A stretch of DNA of 64,000 nt from Deltaproteobacteria bacterium (lineage in GTDB: Bacteria > Desulfobacterota > JAFDED01). The notes under the pieces are model-generated. The model was not told where the DNA came from and made no database searches. It was given only the letters and a program-made list of their open reading frames with translations. The first letter of the stretch is position 1; each line of letters begins with the position of its first letter. The stretch covers positions 1 to 64,000 of the forward strand of contig JAFDED010000001.1 of NCBI GenBank assembly GCA_019310535.1. Direction: 5' to 3'. Shown piece by piece: positions 17,601 through 26,745 of the stretch. Position numbers and translations under genes: made by a program.

Positions 17601-18350
17601 ATGAAAAAGAATCTGGAATTTCGGCGCAAAAAACTGGCCAAGCTCATGGCTTATATTCTTGGACGCCGGCCCGATGAATTTGGACTGGTGCTGGACGAGG
17701 AGGGTTTTGTCAGCCTTAAAGAGCTTCAGCAAGCCGTCTCAGAGGAAGAGGGATGGGCGTACGTAAAGATATCTCACATGGAAGAGGCGGCACGCGGCAG
17801 TGATGGCGGGTACTTTGAAATTCATGAAGGCCGAATTCGGTTGCGGGGAGAAATGGTTACTCCGCAGAAGGGAAAGCACGAGTCTGTTGAGCCCCCGCTT
17901 TTGCTTTACTTTGCGGCGCGGCGGAAAGCCTATGCCCATATCCTCCGGCACGGCCTGGAACCCTCGGGAAAGCCCTTTGTGCCATTGGCTGCCACAGAAG
18001 AACTTGCGGTCCGCATGGGCCGGAGGCGCGATAGTCATCCGGTGTTCCTGACTATCCAGGCCCAGCAGGCGTACCGGAATGGCTGTACTTTCACCCGGCC
18101 GAATGAGCTGATCTACCTGGCAGGTGCAGTGCCTGTCATTTACATCTCCGGCCCTCCCCTTGAGCAGGTGGCGGAGACGCTTCCCAGAAAGCCGCAAAAA
18201 CAGCCGAGGGAATCCACATCCCCTCCAGTGCCTGCTTACGACACCCTGCGTATGGCCTACCAGATGGAAGTAAAACCCAAAAGGAAACGGGAAGGGGATC
18301 TGTCGTGGAAACAAGAGGCCCGCAAGTACCGGCGACGGCGACGAAGATGA
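17601..18350 (+). CDS. KptA/Tpt1-like protein with altered active site
   Basis: 249 aa. The fold follows RNA 2'-phosphotransferase KptA throughout: an N-terminal winged-helix part (KLAKLMAYILGRRPDEFGL, DEEGFVSLKEL), then a C-terminal ADP-ribosyltransferase-like domain (ILRHGLEPSGKPFVPLA, MGRRRDSHPVFLTIQA, FTRPNELIYLAGAVP). The catalytic positions differ. The usual LYHGT motif reads LLYFAAR (101-107), the VHLS motif reads FVPLA, and the N-terminal Arg-His pair reads GRRPDE. A Lys/Arg-rich tail suggests nucleic-acid binding. It may be catalytically dead or repurposed. It is divergent from the MltD-like gene and stands alone. Confidence 0.8.
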   Translation: MKKNLEFRRKKLAKLMAYILGRRPDEFGLVLDEEGFVSLKELQQAVSEEEGWAYVKISHMEEAARGSDGGYFEIHEGRIRLRGEMVTPQKGKHESVEPPLLLYFAARRKAYAHILRHGLEPSGKPFVPLAATEELAVRMGRRRDSHPVFLTIQAQQAYRNGCTFTRPNELIYLAGAVPVIYISGPPLEQVAETLPRKPQKQPRESTSPPVPAYDTLRMAYQMEVKPKRKREGDLSWKQEARKYRRRRRR

Positions 18351-18390
18351 GCACTGGACCGGCCGTTGGATGAGTTGCAGTTGCAGAAAT

Positions 18391-18465
18391 TCATTTAAAA
18401 GTAATATAATTAAACAGTTATGCAGTTTTCATGCTCTGCGGGTGCCGCCCCTGAATGACAATTAG
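18391..18465 (-). repeat. 75-bp dispersed repeat, inverted relative to its partner
   Basis: The reverse complement of this segment matches 34363-34461 over its whole length (CTAATTGTCATTCA at one end, TTACTTTTAAATGA at the other). The partner carries one extra 23-24 nt insert. A short GC hairpin in the middle (GCGG/CCGC here) is conserved as a stem though its bases differ. It lies 12 bp from repeat copy B, in the 18351-18770 gap. Confidence 0.8.
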
Positions 18466-18476
18466 GCGATGATTAT

Positions 18477-18675
18477 GTAATCGCCCGGAAACACCACGGG
18501 TCCTCACCAAGCTACCAAAGATAGTGTTAGCGGGTGGCCCGGACGACCTGTCGTCCGGGTCGCGAAGCGACAAGCGGATTTACCCGGCGCGACATGACGC
18601 CGCGAACACCCATTAAAGAAACCGGAATCACTTCTTGCTGATGCGCAGCCGGGACAATAAATTGTCCGGGCCACC
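18477..18675. repeat. Nested-hairpin dispersed repeat, copy B
   Basis: The best preserved copy. The core 18533-18675 is 143 bp and begins and ends as inverted GGTGGCCCGGAC / GTCCGGGCCACC. Inside are a CCCGGACGAC/GTCGTCCGGG hairpin, GTCGCGAAGCGAC, and CCGGGACAATAAATTGTCCGG. The 57-bp left extension (18477-18532) is shared with copy A. Apparent ORFs across it come from the conserved DNA and are not credible genes. The remaining ~95 bp up to the ATPase gene shows no clear signal. Confidence 0.88.
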
Positions 18676-18770
18676 CCGCCTATGTGAAGGGACACTTTCA
18701 GGATGCAAACCAATGAGACGTCAACACTCTTATTGGGGTAGTGCGTAATTCCATATTCAAAGAGGCGTAC

Positions 18771-20210
18771 ATGCAAAAGACAAAAACCATCGGAGAACTG
18801 CGGGCCTCGGGGTACCGAAGCCGCACAATCAAAGAAGAAATCAGAGACAATCTGGTGAACAGACTTCGGAGCGGGCAGGAGACGTTTCCCGGCATCGTGG
18901 GTTACGGGGACACGGTGATCCCGCAACTGGAGAATGCGCTCCTTTCGGGGCATGATATCCTGCTGGTCGGCCAGCGGGGGCAGGGCAAAACCCGGATCAT
19001 GCGCTCGCTGGTGGGGCTGATGGACCCATGGGTCCCAGCCATGAAGGGCTGCCAGATCCATGATGACCCCCTTCACCCCATCTGCCGCCCTTGCAGGGAA
19101 GTCATTCGGCGCCGGGGAGATGAGGCGGAGATCATCTGGGTTCCCCAGGATGTCCGATATGTGGAGAAACTGGCAACGCCGGATGTGACTCCGGCCGACA
19201 TCATCGGCGACGTTGATCCCATCAAAATCGCCGAGGGCCGCTATCTATCCGACGAGGAAACCATCCACTTCGGGCTGGCTCCCAGGGCACATCGCGGGAT
19301 ATTCGCCATCAATGAGCTGCCGGAACTTCACGAAAAGATACAGGTGGGATTGTTTAATGTCCTCGAGGAGAGGGATATCCAGATCCGGGGCTTCCAGGTT
19401 CGACTTCCCCTGGACGTGCTGGTTGTGGCGACCTGCAACCCCGAGGACTACACGAACCGTGGACGTATTGTAACGCCTTTGAAAGATCGATTCGGTTCTC
19501 AGATACGCACCCATTATCCACCAACCCTGGAGGATGAAATCCGTATTATGGAGGCCGAGAGCAAACTACCCACAGTAAAAGGAACAAAACTGGTCATGCC
19601 GGACTTCATGAAACAGGTCGTGGCCGGCATCAGCATGGAGGCCCGGAGCCATCCGGAGATCAATCAAAATTCTGGCGTCAGCGTCCGCATGACAATCGAC
19701 AACTACGAGAACGTGGCCAGTCAGGCCCTGAAACGCTCGCTAATCAACAACGAGCCCCAGGCGACCCCCCGGATATCCGACCTGGCCTTCACTTCTTCCT
19801 CCTCCATGGGCAAGATTGAGTTCGACTGCCTGGAGCCCGAGAGGGATCACCAGGTAATGCAGCAGGTGGTGGACGCAGTTGTGAGAAAGGTTTTTCTTCA
19901 ACATTTCCAGGCCGAACCTTTCCACGAATTTATCAGCTCCCTCGATGAAGACACCGTCATCGAGGTCTCCGAGCGTTCCCCTGCACGGGAAATCGTCGAG
20001 AATCTCCGCCGATCAGGCTTGCCTCTGGATGCAGTCCGGGCCCGCGTGGATGGTTCCTCGGAATCGGTGCTGGCTTCGGTCCTTGAGCTGGTCCTGGAGG
20101 GACTGCATCAGGAAGGTTTCCTGGGAAAGCGGGTATCGGGGCCTGCGGTGCTATTCAGAAAACGTGAGGCAGCCAAAAGAATTACTCCCGACGAAGGAAC
20201 GCGGGCATGA
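18771..20210 (+). CDS. AAA+ ATPase of the magnesium-chelatase ChlI/MoxR type
   Basis: 479 aa from the ATG at 18771 (AGAGG 5 bases upstream). Walker A is GQRGQGKT (~65-72). The Walker B strand reads GIFAINELPEL, with Asn before the Glu where Asp is usual. Sensor 1 (VVATCNPEDYTNRG) and an Arg-finger-like LKDRFGSQIRTHYP follow. Between Walker A and B is a Cys/His cluster (GCQIHDDPLHPICRPC) that could bind a metal. The next gene, a VWA protein, overlaps it by 4 bp, so the two surely act together as a MoxR/VWA chaperone-type pair; the client is unknown. Confidence 0.88.
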   Translation: MQKTKTIGELRASGYRSRTIKEEIRDNLVNRLRSGQETFPGIVGYGDTVIPQLENALLSGHDILLVGQRGQGKTRIMRSLVGLMDPWVPAMKGCQIHDDPLHPICRPCREVIRRRGDEAEIIWVPQDVRYVEKLATPDVTPADIIGDVDPIKIAEGRYLSDEETIHFGLAPRAHRGIFAINELPELHEKIQVGLFNVLEERDIQIRGFQVRLPLDVLVVATCNPEDYTNRGRIVTPLKDRFGSQIRTHYPPTLEDEIRIMEAESKLPTVKGTKLVMPDFMKQVVAGISMEARSHPEINQNSGVSVRMTIDNYENVASQALKRSLINNEPQATPRISDLAFTSSSSMGKIEFDCLEPERDHQVMQQVVDAVVRKVFLQHFQAEPFHEFISSLDEDTVIEVSERSPAREIVENLRRSGLPLDAVRARVDGSSESVLASVLELVLEGLHQEGFLGKRVSGPAVLFRKREAAKRITPDEGTRA

Positions 20211-21475
20211 TCCGGACCGCCTACTTTAAAAAGGCCCACAGGCGTCCCGAAGAGTCGCTAAATTCAATAGATGCGGCCCGTCAGGTAATAAATACAATCC
20301 TCTCCAGCCGTGATGCCGAAAGCGCCCTTCTGGCCCTTCGCCTCAACGGCATTGCCGCGCCCGATGGTATCAAGCTCCTTCTGGGTGTGAATGACCTTGT
20401 GGAGATGGCCCGCCAGGCGGGAACCGCCGACAAGACGGGCCAACGGGCGGGTGCCCTGGAGAGACAACTGAAGCGGGTTTTCTGGGATGCCCGCCCGGAA
20501 ACCATCAGCGACGAAGAGGTGCGAGAGTTGCTCGGGGATTGGGCACTGGCCCACTGGCTTCGCCTCAAGGATCTCCCTGAATTATTGCGCTTATGGGGTT
20601 ATATCGGTATCGACGAGCGGGGATACAAGTTCACGGAGACCGGTGTGGAGCGCCTGGGCATGAGGGTGATTCAGGAGATCTTTCGCCGCGGCGGCCGGGG
20701 TCTCCGCTGGGGCACTCATCCCACAGCGCGTCGGTTCCACAGTGGAACAAAAACAGGAGAAACCACTCCCTTCAAACCTGGGGATCCAATGTTCCTGAGC
20801 GCGTCGCGCACTATTCATCAAGCGGTTATGCGCGGGTCCAGGGGTGTTCCCGTCCGCCTCCGTCCCGAGGATTTGATGGTTGACGAGATGGAAAACACTG
20901 AGAAAGCCTCCACTGTTCTCCTCGTGGACCGCAGCGTATCAATGCGGGAGGGCGGGAAAATTCTGGCTGCCAAAAAAGTCTCCATGGCTCTCTACGCGCT
21001 CATGCGAAAAACAGCCCCCCGGGATACGCTCCATCTGGTCAGCTTTTGCACCAGGGCACATCCCATGAGCCCGACCGAGCTTCCCAATTTACGTTGCGAT
21101 AATCGGAACCCGTATACCAACATGCACGAAGCGCTGCAAATTGCATGCCGGCTCCTGCGCATGGAGCGTTCGTCCCGCCGCCAGGCCATCCTGATAACCG
21201 ACGGAGAACCCACGGCCCATCTGGCCCGTGGTGGCGTCTTTTTCCAGTCTCCGCCCAATCGCAAAACCATCACCGCCACCATGGAGGAAGCCCGGCGGCT
21301 GACGCGTTCGGGGGCTGAGCTCATTGTTTTCATGATCGGCGACGATCCTTCCTGCCGCCAGTTTGTGAGTAACATCGGCAAAATCGGGAAGGGACGGACT
21401 TTTTTCACCACGCCCGATAATTTGCAGGAATGCGTGCTTGTGGACTACATGTCCCGAAGAATGTCCAGGGTTTAA
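20207..21475 (+). CDS. VWA-domain protein partnered with the ChlI/MoxR ATPase
   Basis: 422 aa, translationally coupled to the ATPase by an ATGA overlap. The N-terminal ~220 residues are helical and unassigned. The von Willebrand A domain begins ~235 with an intact MIDAS metal site: DRSVS (241-245), a Thr in NPYTNMHEAL and Asp in LITDGEPTAH. In known systems (BchI/BchD, MoxR/VWA, RavA/ViaA) such proteins bind the ATPase and present a client through the MIDAS. No signal peptide is seen, so it is cytosolic. Confidence 0.88.
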   Translation: MIRTAYFKKAHRRPEESLNSIDAARQVINTILSSRDAESALLALRLNGIAAPDGIKLLLGVNDLVEMARQAGTADKTGQRAGALERQLKRVFWDARPETISDEEVRELLGDWALAHWLRLKDLPELLRLWGYIGIDERGYKFTETGVERLGMRVIQEIFRRGGRGLRWGTHPTARRFHSGTKTGETTPFKPGDPMFLSASRTIHQAVMRGSRGVPVRLRPEDLMVDEMENTEKASTVLLVDRSVSMREGGKILAAKKVSMALYALMRKTAPRDTLHLVSFCTRAHPMSPTELPNLRCDNRNPYTNMHEALQIACRLLRMERSSRRQAILITDGEPTAHLARGGVFFQSPPNRKTITATMEEARRLTRSGAELIVFMIGDDPSCRQFVSNIGKIGKGRTFFTTPDNLQECVLVDYMSRRMSRV

Positions 21476-21499
21476 AGAGAAGGGGAAAGGTTCAAAGGG

Positions 21500-21586
21500 A
21501 AAGGTTCAAGGAAATATTCGAGCGTATCTTTTTCTTACTCCTTTTACCTTGCTCCTTTAACCTTTTACCTTGAGCCTTGAACCTTT
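21500..21586. terminator. Bidirectional terminator-like inverted repeat between converging genes
   Basis: AAAGGTTCAAGG (21500-21511) and CCTTGAACCTTT (21575-21586) are perfect 12-bp inverted arms separated by 63 bases of pyrimidine-rich sequence. It lies exactly between the converging VWA and yacG genes and could end both transcripts. Short AAAGGT units within the arms repeat several times. Confidence 0.5.
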
Positions 21587-21591
21587 ATAAT

Positions 21592-21777
21592 TTATTCTTG
21601 ATCCTCGGTTTCCGTCTCGTCATCCTGCGAGGGGATGACGTACTCTCCTTCCACCCATTTGCCCAGGTCGATCAGTTTGCAGCGCCGGGAGCAGAAAGGG
21701 CGAAAGGGATTTCCCTCCGGTTTCGTCTCTTTGCCGCACCGCGGGCAAGGCAATACAATTGATTTGCCCTCTTCCAT
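21592..21777 (-). CDS. yacG: DNA gyrase inhibitor/zinc-ribbon protein YacG
   Basis: 61 aa. One zinc site is formed by CPRCGK and FCSRRC. The following [15 protein letters not shown] is the family signature, and the tail is acidic as usual. E. coli YacG binds GyrB and inhibits gyrase. It stands alone here, convergent with the VWA gene. Confidence 0.95.
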   Translation of the reverse strand: MEEGKSIVLPCPRCGKETKPEGNPFRPFCSRRCKLIDLGKWVEGEYVIPSQDDETETEDQE

Positions 21778-21974
21778 TGGATGATTTCACTCCTCTTATT
21801 GGAAATACTTTAAGAAGATATGCGGGGGGTGTCAAGGTTTGGATGTCCTTCACAGGGGGTGGAGAAAAGGGCCCGCCGCTCCGGATGTCGCCCACTCTTC
21901 CCATGCGGCGGTGCGATCTATCACGTCCCGCTTTGGGCGCAATGAATTGTGCCCCTTCCCTTCAACTCGAGCGC

Positions 21975-22679
21975 TTACAATCCAAGGAAGGCTTTTCGGA
22001 CAATATCGGATTCCAGCAACTCCTTTCCCGCTCCTTCCGCCACGACTTGACCGGTCTGGATCACGTATGCGTAATGGGCCAGGGCCAGGGCCTCCTGGAC
22101 GTTTTGCTCCACCAGGAGAATCGTCATTCCTTCCTGGTTGATTTCATTTATGAAATCAAATATTTCAGCGCACAACCTGGGCATGATGCCCAGAGAGGGC
22201 TCATCCAGCATCAGCATCTTGGGCTGGAGCATCAACCCCCGGGCTATGGCCAGCATTTGCTGCTCTCCGCCGCTCAGGGTGCCGGCGAGCTGATACTCCC
22301 GCTCTTTGAGCAGAGGGAAGAAGCCATAAATTCTTTCCAACATCTTCTGGCGCGTTTCCTCTGATTTCTGAGTAAAGGCACCGAGGAGTAAATTCTGATG
22401 GACGCTCAGGCGGGCAAACAGGCGCCTTCCTTCCGGCACGTGAGCGATCCCATGTTCTACCACCCTGTGCGGAGGTAGCCGATCCAGCCGGGTGCCTTCG
22501 AAATCGATGGTCCCGGAGTTGATGCGGACAATACAGGAAATCGACTTCAGGATCGTTGACTTGCCGGCGCCGTTAGAGCCTACAATGGATACTATTTGGC
22601 CCCGTTCCACCCGGAAAGAAATGTTGTGAAGAGCAGGGACATCATCATAAGAGGCCCGTATCTTATTGACGTGCAACAT
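21975..22679 (-). CDS. livF: Branched-chain-type ABC transporter ATPase LivF
   Basis: 234-aa ATP-binding subunit. Walker A GSNGAGKST, signature LSGGEQQMLAIARGL, Walker B MLMLDEPSLG and the switch His in LLVEQNVQEAL (Q in place of H is typical for LivF) are present. Its start overlaps the end of livG by 17 bp, indicating translational coupling. It is the last gene of the pxpABC-SBP-livHMGF run. Confidence 0.95.
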   Translation of the reverse strand: MLHVNKIRASYDDVPALHNISFRVERGQIVSIVGSNGAGKSTILKSISCIVRINSGTIDFEGTRLDRLPPHRVVEHGIAHVPEGRRLFARLSVHQNLLLGAFTQKSEETRQKMLERIYGFFPLLKEREYQLAGTLSGGEQQMLAIARGLMLQPKMLMLDEPSLGIMPRLCAEIFDFINEINQEGMTILLVEQNVQEALALAHYAYVIQTGQVVAEGAGKELLESDIVRKAFLGL

Positions 22680-23394
22680 GAACCTTTTCTCCCAGATAAG
22701 CTTTGATCACCTCTTCATTAGTCACGATGTTCTCTGGTTTGTCCTCAGCGATCTTCACACCGTAATCCAGCACCACCACCCGGTCGGATATGGGCATCAC
22801 CGCCTCCATCACGTGCTCCACAAGGAGTACCGTGAGTCCCTTCTGGCGCATCCTCTTCACCAACTCCACGGCATCTCGGGTTTCACTGGGGTTGAGGCCG
22901 GCCATGGCCTCATCCAGCATTATCAAATTGGGCTCCGTGGCAAGGGCTTTGGCGAACTCCATCCTCTTCTTGCCGGCAAGAGTCAGGCCTGCGCTTATTT
23001 GGAACTGTACGTCCGTCAGCCCCACGAAGTCGAGTATCTCTTCGGCCTTTGCCCTTGCCCGGGAAGTGCTGTTGGTGCGGCAGAAAGCCCCGATCATCAC
23101 GTTGTCGAGAACGGTCATGTCCTTAAAAATGCGCACGATCTGAAATGTTCTCGCAACGCCCTTGAGACATATCTTCTCGGGAGCCAGACCCGTAATGTCC
23201 TCGCCCGCAAAGAAGATCTTCCCTCTGGTGGGAGGATAGAATCCTGCGATGCAGTTAAACAGTGTGGTCTTGCCCGCCCCGTTTGGGCCGATGAGACCAA
23301 TGATCTCACCCTGCTCCACAGAAAAGCTTATGTCATTGTTAGCCATCAGGCCGCCGAAGCTTTTGGCGACATTGCGGATTTCAAGGAAAGCCAT
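22663..23394 (-). CDS. livG: Branched-chain-type ABC transporter ATPase LivG
   Basis: 243 aa starting at MAFLEIRNVAKSFGG; longer upstream frames are out of register with the family. Walker A is GPNGAGKTT, and the family-typical AGFYPPTRGKIFF and GVARTFQIVRIF follow. The signature region is AGKKRMEFAKALA, Walker B LIMLDEAMAGL and the His switch LLVEHVMEAV. Its ATG overlaps the livM stop (TGATG). Confidence 0.95.
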   Translation of the reverse strand: MAFLEIRNVAKSFGGLMANNDISFSVEQGEIIGLIGPNGAGKTTLFNCIAGFYPPTRGKIFFAGEDITGLAPEKICLKGVARTFQIVRIFKDMTVLDNVMIGAFCRTNSTSRARAKAEEILDFVGLTDVQFQISAGLTLAGKKRMEFAKALATEPNLIMLDEAMAGLNPSETRDAVELVKRMRQKGLTVLLVEHVMEAVMPISDRVVVLDYGVKIAEDKPENIVTNEEVIKAYLGEKVHVARQ

Positions 23395-24356
23395 CAGGTC
23401 TTCCCCCTTTTCTTCTGTAACTGCTTGAAGATGCCTATAACCCCGTTGGGCTGGTACAGGCAGATGACCACGATCAGGAACCCGTACACCATGAGGTCGA
23501 ACCCGGTGCCGCCGCCGCCCATCTTGATGCGCGTAAACTCGGAGATGGGGATCAGGATGAATGCCCCGATGGCCGGTCCCCACACGGTGCCGAGTCCCCC
23601 CAGTGTGGCGAACAGGCACATGTTGATGGAGAGCAGCAGTGGAAACACGCTGTCCGGATCAATGAAAAGAACGTACTGGGCGTAAAATGAACCGGCGATG
23701 GCTGCAATGCTTGAACTCATCACCATGGCGTATGCCTTGTATTTTGTATGACTGATGCCAAGGCTTCGGGCCGCGTTCTGATCCCCCTTGATGGCCTTGA
23801 AGTAATAACCGAGCTTGGAACGGTCCACAAGGTACGTGATCAACAAGGCGAGACTGGCCATTATCAGTGCAAGGTAATAGTAAGGCATTTTGGAGGAATG
23901 GAACTGGAGATTAATAAGCCCTTCTTCCAGAATGGGGAGATTCAATCCAATGGCAGAACCCGCCCAGTCCCAGTTCAGCCAAGCCTGCTGGGTGATCTCG
24001 CCCGCAGCGATGGTGGCGATGGCGAAGTAATGACCGCCGAGCCTGAAGCAGGGGTATCCTATAATCAGAGAAATAATCGACGCGATGGCGGCACCCATCA
24101 CCAGCCCTATCCACGGGTTCACGCCGGCTTTCATCAGCAACAGGGTGGAAGTGTAGGCGCCGACACCGAAGTAAACGGCATGCCCCAGTGATATCTGCCC
24201 GGCATATCCGCCGATAAGGTTCCACCCCAACCCCAGGGTTGCATAAATGAAAACCATGATCATCAGGTGCTGAGGAAACGGGAGCGTGAATACGTGCGGG
24301 TAAGCGATGGCGATTGCAAATCCAATGATCAGAAGGATCAGGTTGGTTCTTTTCAC
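23394..24356 (-). CDS. livM: Branched-chain-type ABC transporter permease LivM
   Basis: 320 aa from a GTG at 24356, chosen because AGGGAG lies about 7-9 bases upstream and the family sequence begins there (KRTNLILLIIGFAIA). About ten membrane segments. Family motifs are present: LGLGWNLIGGYAGQISLGHA near the N-terminus, and RSLGISHTKYKAYAMVMSS in the ATPase-docking loop. It forms the channel with LivH. Confidence 0.93.
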   Translation of the reverse strand: MKRTNLILLIIGFAIAIAYPHVFTLPFPQHLMIMVFIYATLGLGWNLIGGYAGQISLGHAVYFGVGAYTSTLLLMKAGVNPWIGLVMGAAIASIISLIIGYPCFRLGGHYFAIATIAAGEITQQAWLNWDWAGSAIGLNLPILEEGLINLQFHSSKMPYYYLALIMASLALLITYLVDRSKLGYYFKAIKGDQNAARSLGISHTKYKAYAMVMSSSIAAIAGSFYAQYVLFIDPDSVFPLLLSINMCLFATLGGLGTVWGPAIGAFILIPISEFTRIKMGGGGTGFDLMVYGFLIVVICLYQPNGVIGIFKQLQKKRGKT

Positions 24357-24408
24357 GGCTGTGCTCTCCCTGTCCAAAAAAGAAATTTCGAAATTCGAAT
24401 TGTAATCA

Positions 24409-25278
24409 TCAGTACCTGCCCCACAGTCCCTGCGGCCTGATGAAAACGACCAGCAGATACACGCCAAAGACAAAGACATATTTGAAGGCAGGGGCGATCA
24501 GCAGCCCTGATATAGCCTCCACCAGGCCGATGATGATACCCCCGATGAAGGCGCCGACGATACTGCCGAAGCCCCCAAGGGCCACGGATACATACGCAAT
24601 CAAGGCAAACAGCAATCCAACCTCAGGGGTGATGGGGTAGAAATTTGCCATCATCGCTCCGGACACGCCCAGGCAGGCCGCCCCGATACCCCACCCCAGA
24701 GCGAACATCTTGTCGCTATTGATGCCCATCAGGGCGGCCGCCTCGCGATCCTCGCTAACGGCCAGGAGCGCCACGCCCACCTCTGTGCGGTTGATGAAAA
24801 AATATAAAAAAATGAAAGTAATGATGGAAGCGGCGCCGGCGGCAAGCTGCGGCATGCCTATGAATATGCCCCCTATTTCGATCCTTCCCTCGAGCCACGG
24901 GTGCTGGACCAACCGGGTATCGGGCGTCCACAGGAATTGCGCAAGATACCGAATAAAGATTGACAGCCCGAAGGTAGCCAGTATCTGCGCCAGCATCGGC
25001 GCATTCAATATCCTCTTGATGACAATAAAATAGGTCAGCACGCCAATGCAAAAGAGCATCACGACGATAAGCGGCATGGAGACGAGCGGGTCGATATCAA
25101 CAAGGGTCCACATCCAGAAGGCTGAGAACATGCTGATCATCATCATATCGCCGTGGGCGAAGTTGACGATCTCCATCAGGCCCCAGATCATGCAAAGTCC
25201 CACGGCGATGAGGGCATAAATAAACCCCATCAGCAAGCCGCTGACTACGGCCTGCGTCAGTATTTCCGCGCTGTACAT
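24409..25278 (-). CDS. livH: Branched-chain-type ABC transporter permease LivH
   Basis: 289 aa integral-membrane protein. The family N-terminus (GLLMGFIYALIAVGLCMIWG, then EIVNFAHGDMMMI) and the docking loop (EDREAAALMGINSDKMFALG) are clear. The pairing with LivM and an upstream periplasmic binding protein makes a complete HAAT-type importer together with the two ATPases. Confidence 0.94.
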   Translation of the reverse strand: MYSAEILTQAVVSGLLMGFIYALIAVGLCMIWGLMEIVNFAHGDMMMISMFSAFWMWTLVDIDPLVSMPLIVVMLFCIGVLTYFIVIKRILNAPMLAQILATFGLSIFIRYLAQFLWTPDTRLVQHPWLEGRIEIGGIFIGMPQLAAGAASIITFIFLYFFINRTEVGVALLAVSEDREAAALMGINSDKMFALGWGIGAACLGVSGAMMANFYPITPEVGLLFALIAYVSVALGGFGSIVGAFIGGIIIGLVEAISGLLIAPAFKYVFVFGVYLLVVFIRPQGLWGRY

Positions 25279-25338
25279 TCGAAATCCTTTCGTCAGCCGC
25301 GGGGCGCGAGGCGAGTCGCGCCCCGCAGACCCGTGAAC

Positions 25339-26640
25339 TTACATCCTTTCCGACCACTTGGGAATCGGGTAAATGATTTTCCGTGTGGCAAACTGCGACG
25401 GCCATACGGTATACATTTTGCCTCCCTGATATTGCACCACAACGGCATCGCCGTACATGTTCTGTCCATCCGGGCCGAACTTGATGCCGCGCCACGGCAC
25501 CACGAGCTGCTCGGGCTTGAGATCGGTCTCGATAATTGCCTGGCGGATGTCCTCGGGCTTCAGTGATTTTGCCCGACTCAGAGCTTCTGCCAGCGCCATG
25601 AAGCCCTGGAAGCAACGTACCGATGCGCCGGAAAGATCACGCTCTTTACCGGCTTTTTTGGTTCGCTCACGAAACAAGACGTTCACCTTTTTCAGGGCAG
25701 GGATCTTTTCCATCAGGTCCGGGGAAAATGCATTGCGGCTCGAGATGCCTTCGACCATCGACGCGCCCAGCGTCTCTGCAAAAGATGAATCGATGTGTCC
25801 CGAGTTCTGGGCCATAACAATAGGCGGGTTGAAATCAAGTTCTTTCATCGTCTTCGTCAGCAGGATGGCGTCTATGGCGTAGGAGGTGGGGAAGAACACA
25901 TCGGGGTTCGCGGCCTTCAGTCGCTGCACCTCGGAGGTCAGGGTGGTGGCAGACCGGCGGTAAGGGATCAGTGCCTTGACCTTGTATCCGGCTTTTTTAG
26001 CCAGGCCTTTTTCTATCCTTCCACTGTCCTTGCCATACAGTGTGTCCTCGTGCAGGATGGCCACTGTCTTGATCTTGGCTCCGGCCTTCTCCATGTCCTT
26101 CAGGCAGTCGAACATAGCCGCGGAGAATGTCTCGTCGTGCGGCGAGGTGCGGAAAAACCACTTAAAGCCCCTCTTTGTCAGCTTGGGAGAAGAGGACTCG
26201 GCGTTGTAATATGGGAACCTTTTTCTTTCTGCTACCTGGCTGGACGTAAGCGTCACCGAGCTGTGATACGCGCCGAAGAGCACCGCCACCTTTTCCTGTG
26301 TAATCAACCGCTCGGCTTCTCCCAGACCAACGTCGGGCTTCCCCTGATGATCACTAATCACAATCGACACTTTTGCCCCGCCGAAGTTGGGCAGCCCCTC
26401 GGTGTCCGCAAGGGGAATTCCAAGGTCTTTGTGCTTGGTCGTGTTAATGATCTCCAGGGCCAGTTCTAAGACCTGCTTGTTGTCCCAACCGGCCTGTGCG
26501 GCTCCTCCGGTCATGGGGTAAAGCACACCAATTTTAACCTCCTTGGGGTTGGCTCCCTGTACCGGCGTGCCCAAGGACGTTACGATGAGGCATAAAACCG
26601 CCATCATCGCCAGATACCAGCGTATACTTTTTCCTTTCAT
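25339..26640 (-). CDS. ABC transporter substrate-binding protein, LivK-type (amide/amino-acid)
   Basis: 433 aa periplasmic receptor with a signal peptide (YLAMMAVLCLIVTSLGTPVQGA). The ATG at 26640 has GGGAGG upstream. The type-1 periplasmic fold opens with VKIGVLYPMTGGAAQAG. Conserved positions include LFGAYHSSVTLTSSQVAE and FRTSPHDETFSAAM. It lies between the pxpABC genes and livHMGF. Its ligand may be 5-oxoproline or another cyclic/amide compound that the Pxp enzymes hydrolyse (inference from context). Confidence 0.92.
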   Translation of the reverse strand: MKGKSIRWYLAMMAVLCLIVTSLGTPVQGANPKEVKIGVLYPMTGGAAQAGWDNKQVLELALEIINTTKHKDLGIPLADTEGLPNFGGAKVSIVISDHQGKPDVGLGEAERLITQEKVAVLFGAYHSSVTLTSSQVAERKRFPYYNAESSSPKLTKRGFKWFFRTSPHDETFSAAMFDCLKDMEKAGAKIKTVAILHEDTLYGKDSGRIEKGLAKKAGYKVKALIPYRRSATTLTSEVQRLKAANPDVFFPTSYAIDAILLTKTMKELDFNPPIVMAQNSGHIDSSFAETLGASMVEGISSRNAFSPDLMEKIPALKKVNVLFRERTKKAGKERDLSGASVRCFQGFMALAEALSRAKSLKPEDIRQAIIETDLKPEQLVVPWRGIKFGPDGQNMYGDAVVVQYQGGKMYTVWPSQFATRKIIYPIPKWSERM

Positions 26641-26745
26641 GATCGTCCTCCCTTCTTCATCAATGTGCGCATAAGTTGACAGCGTGTGGGGATCGAACAG
26701 CAATCCCCGCTCAGCATCCCTTCTTTCTCTTGCCTGGGATATTGT

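Noticed and set aside
18504-19076. A 190-codon minus-strand frame across repeat copy B, sharing peptide similarity with a frame across copy A
   Set aside because: The shared peptides (for example ARTIYCPGC) come from translating the same repeat; the frame then runs opposite the ATPase gene. Not a protein family.
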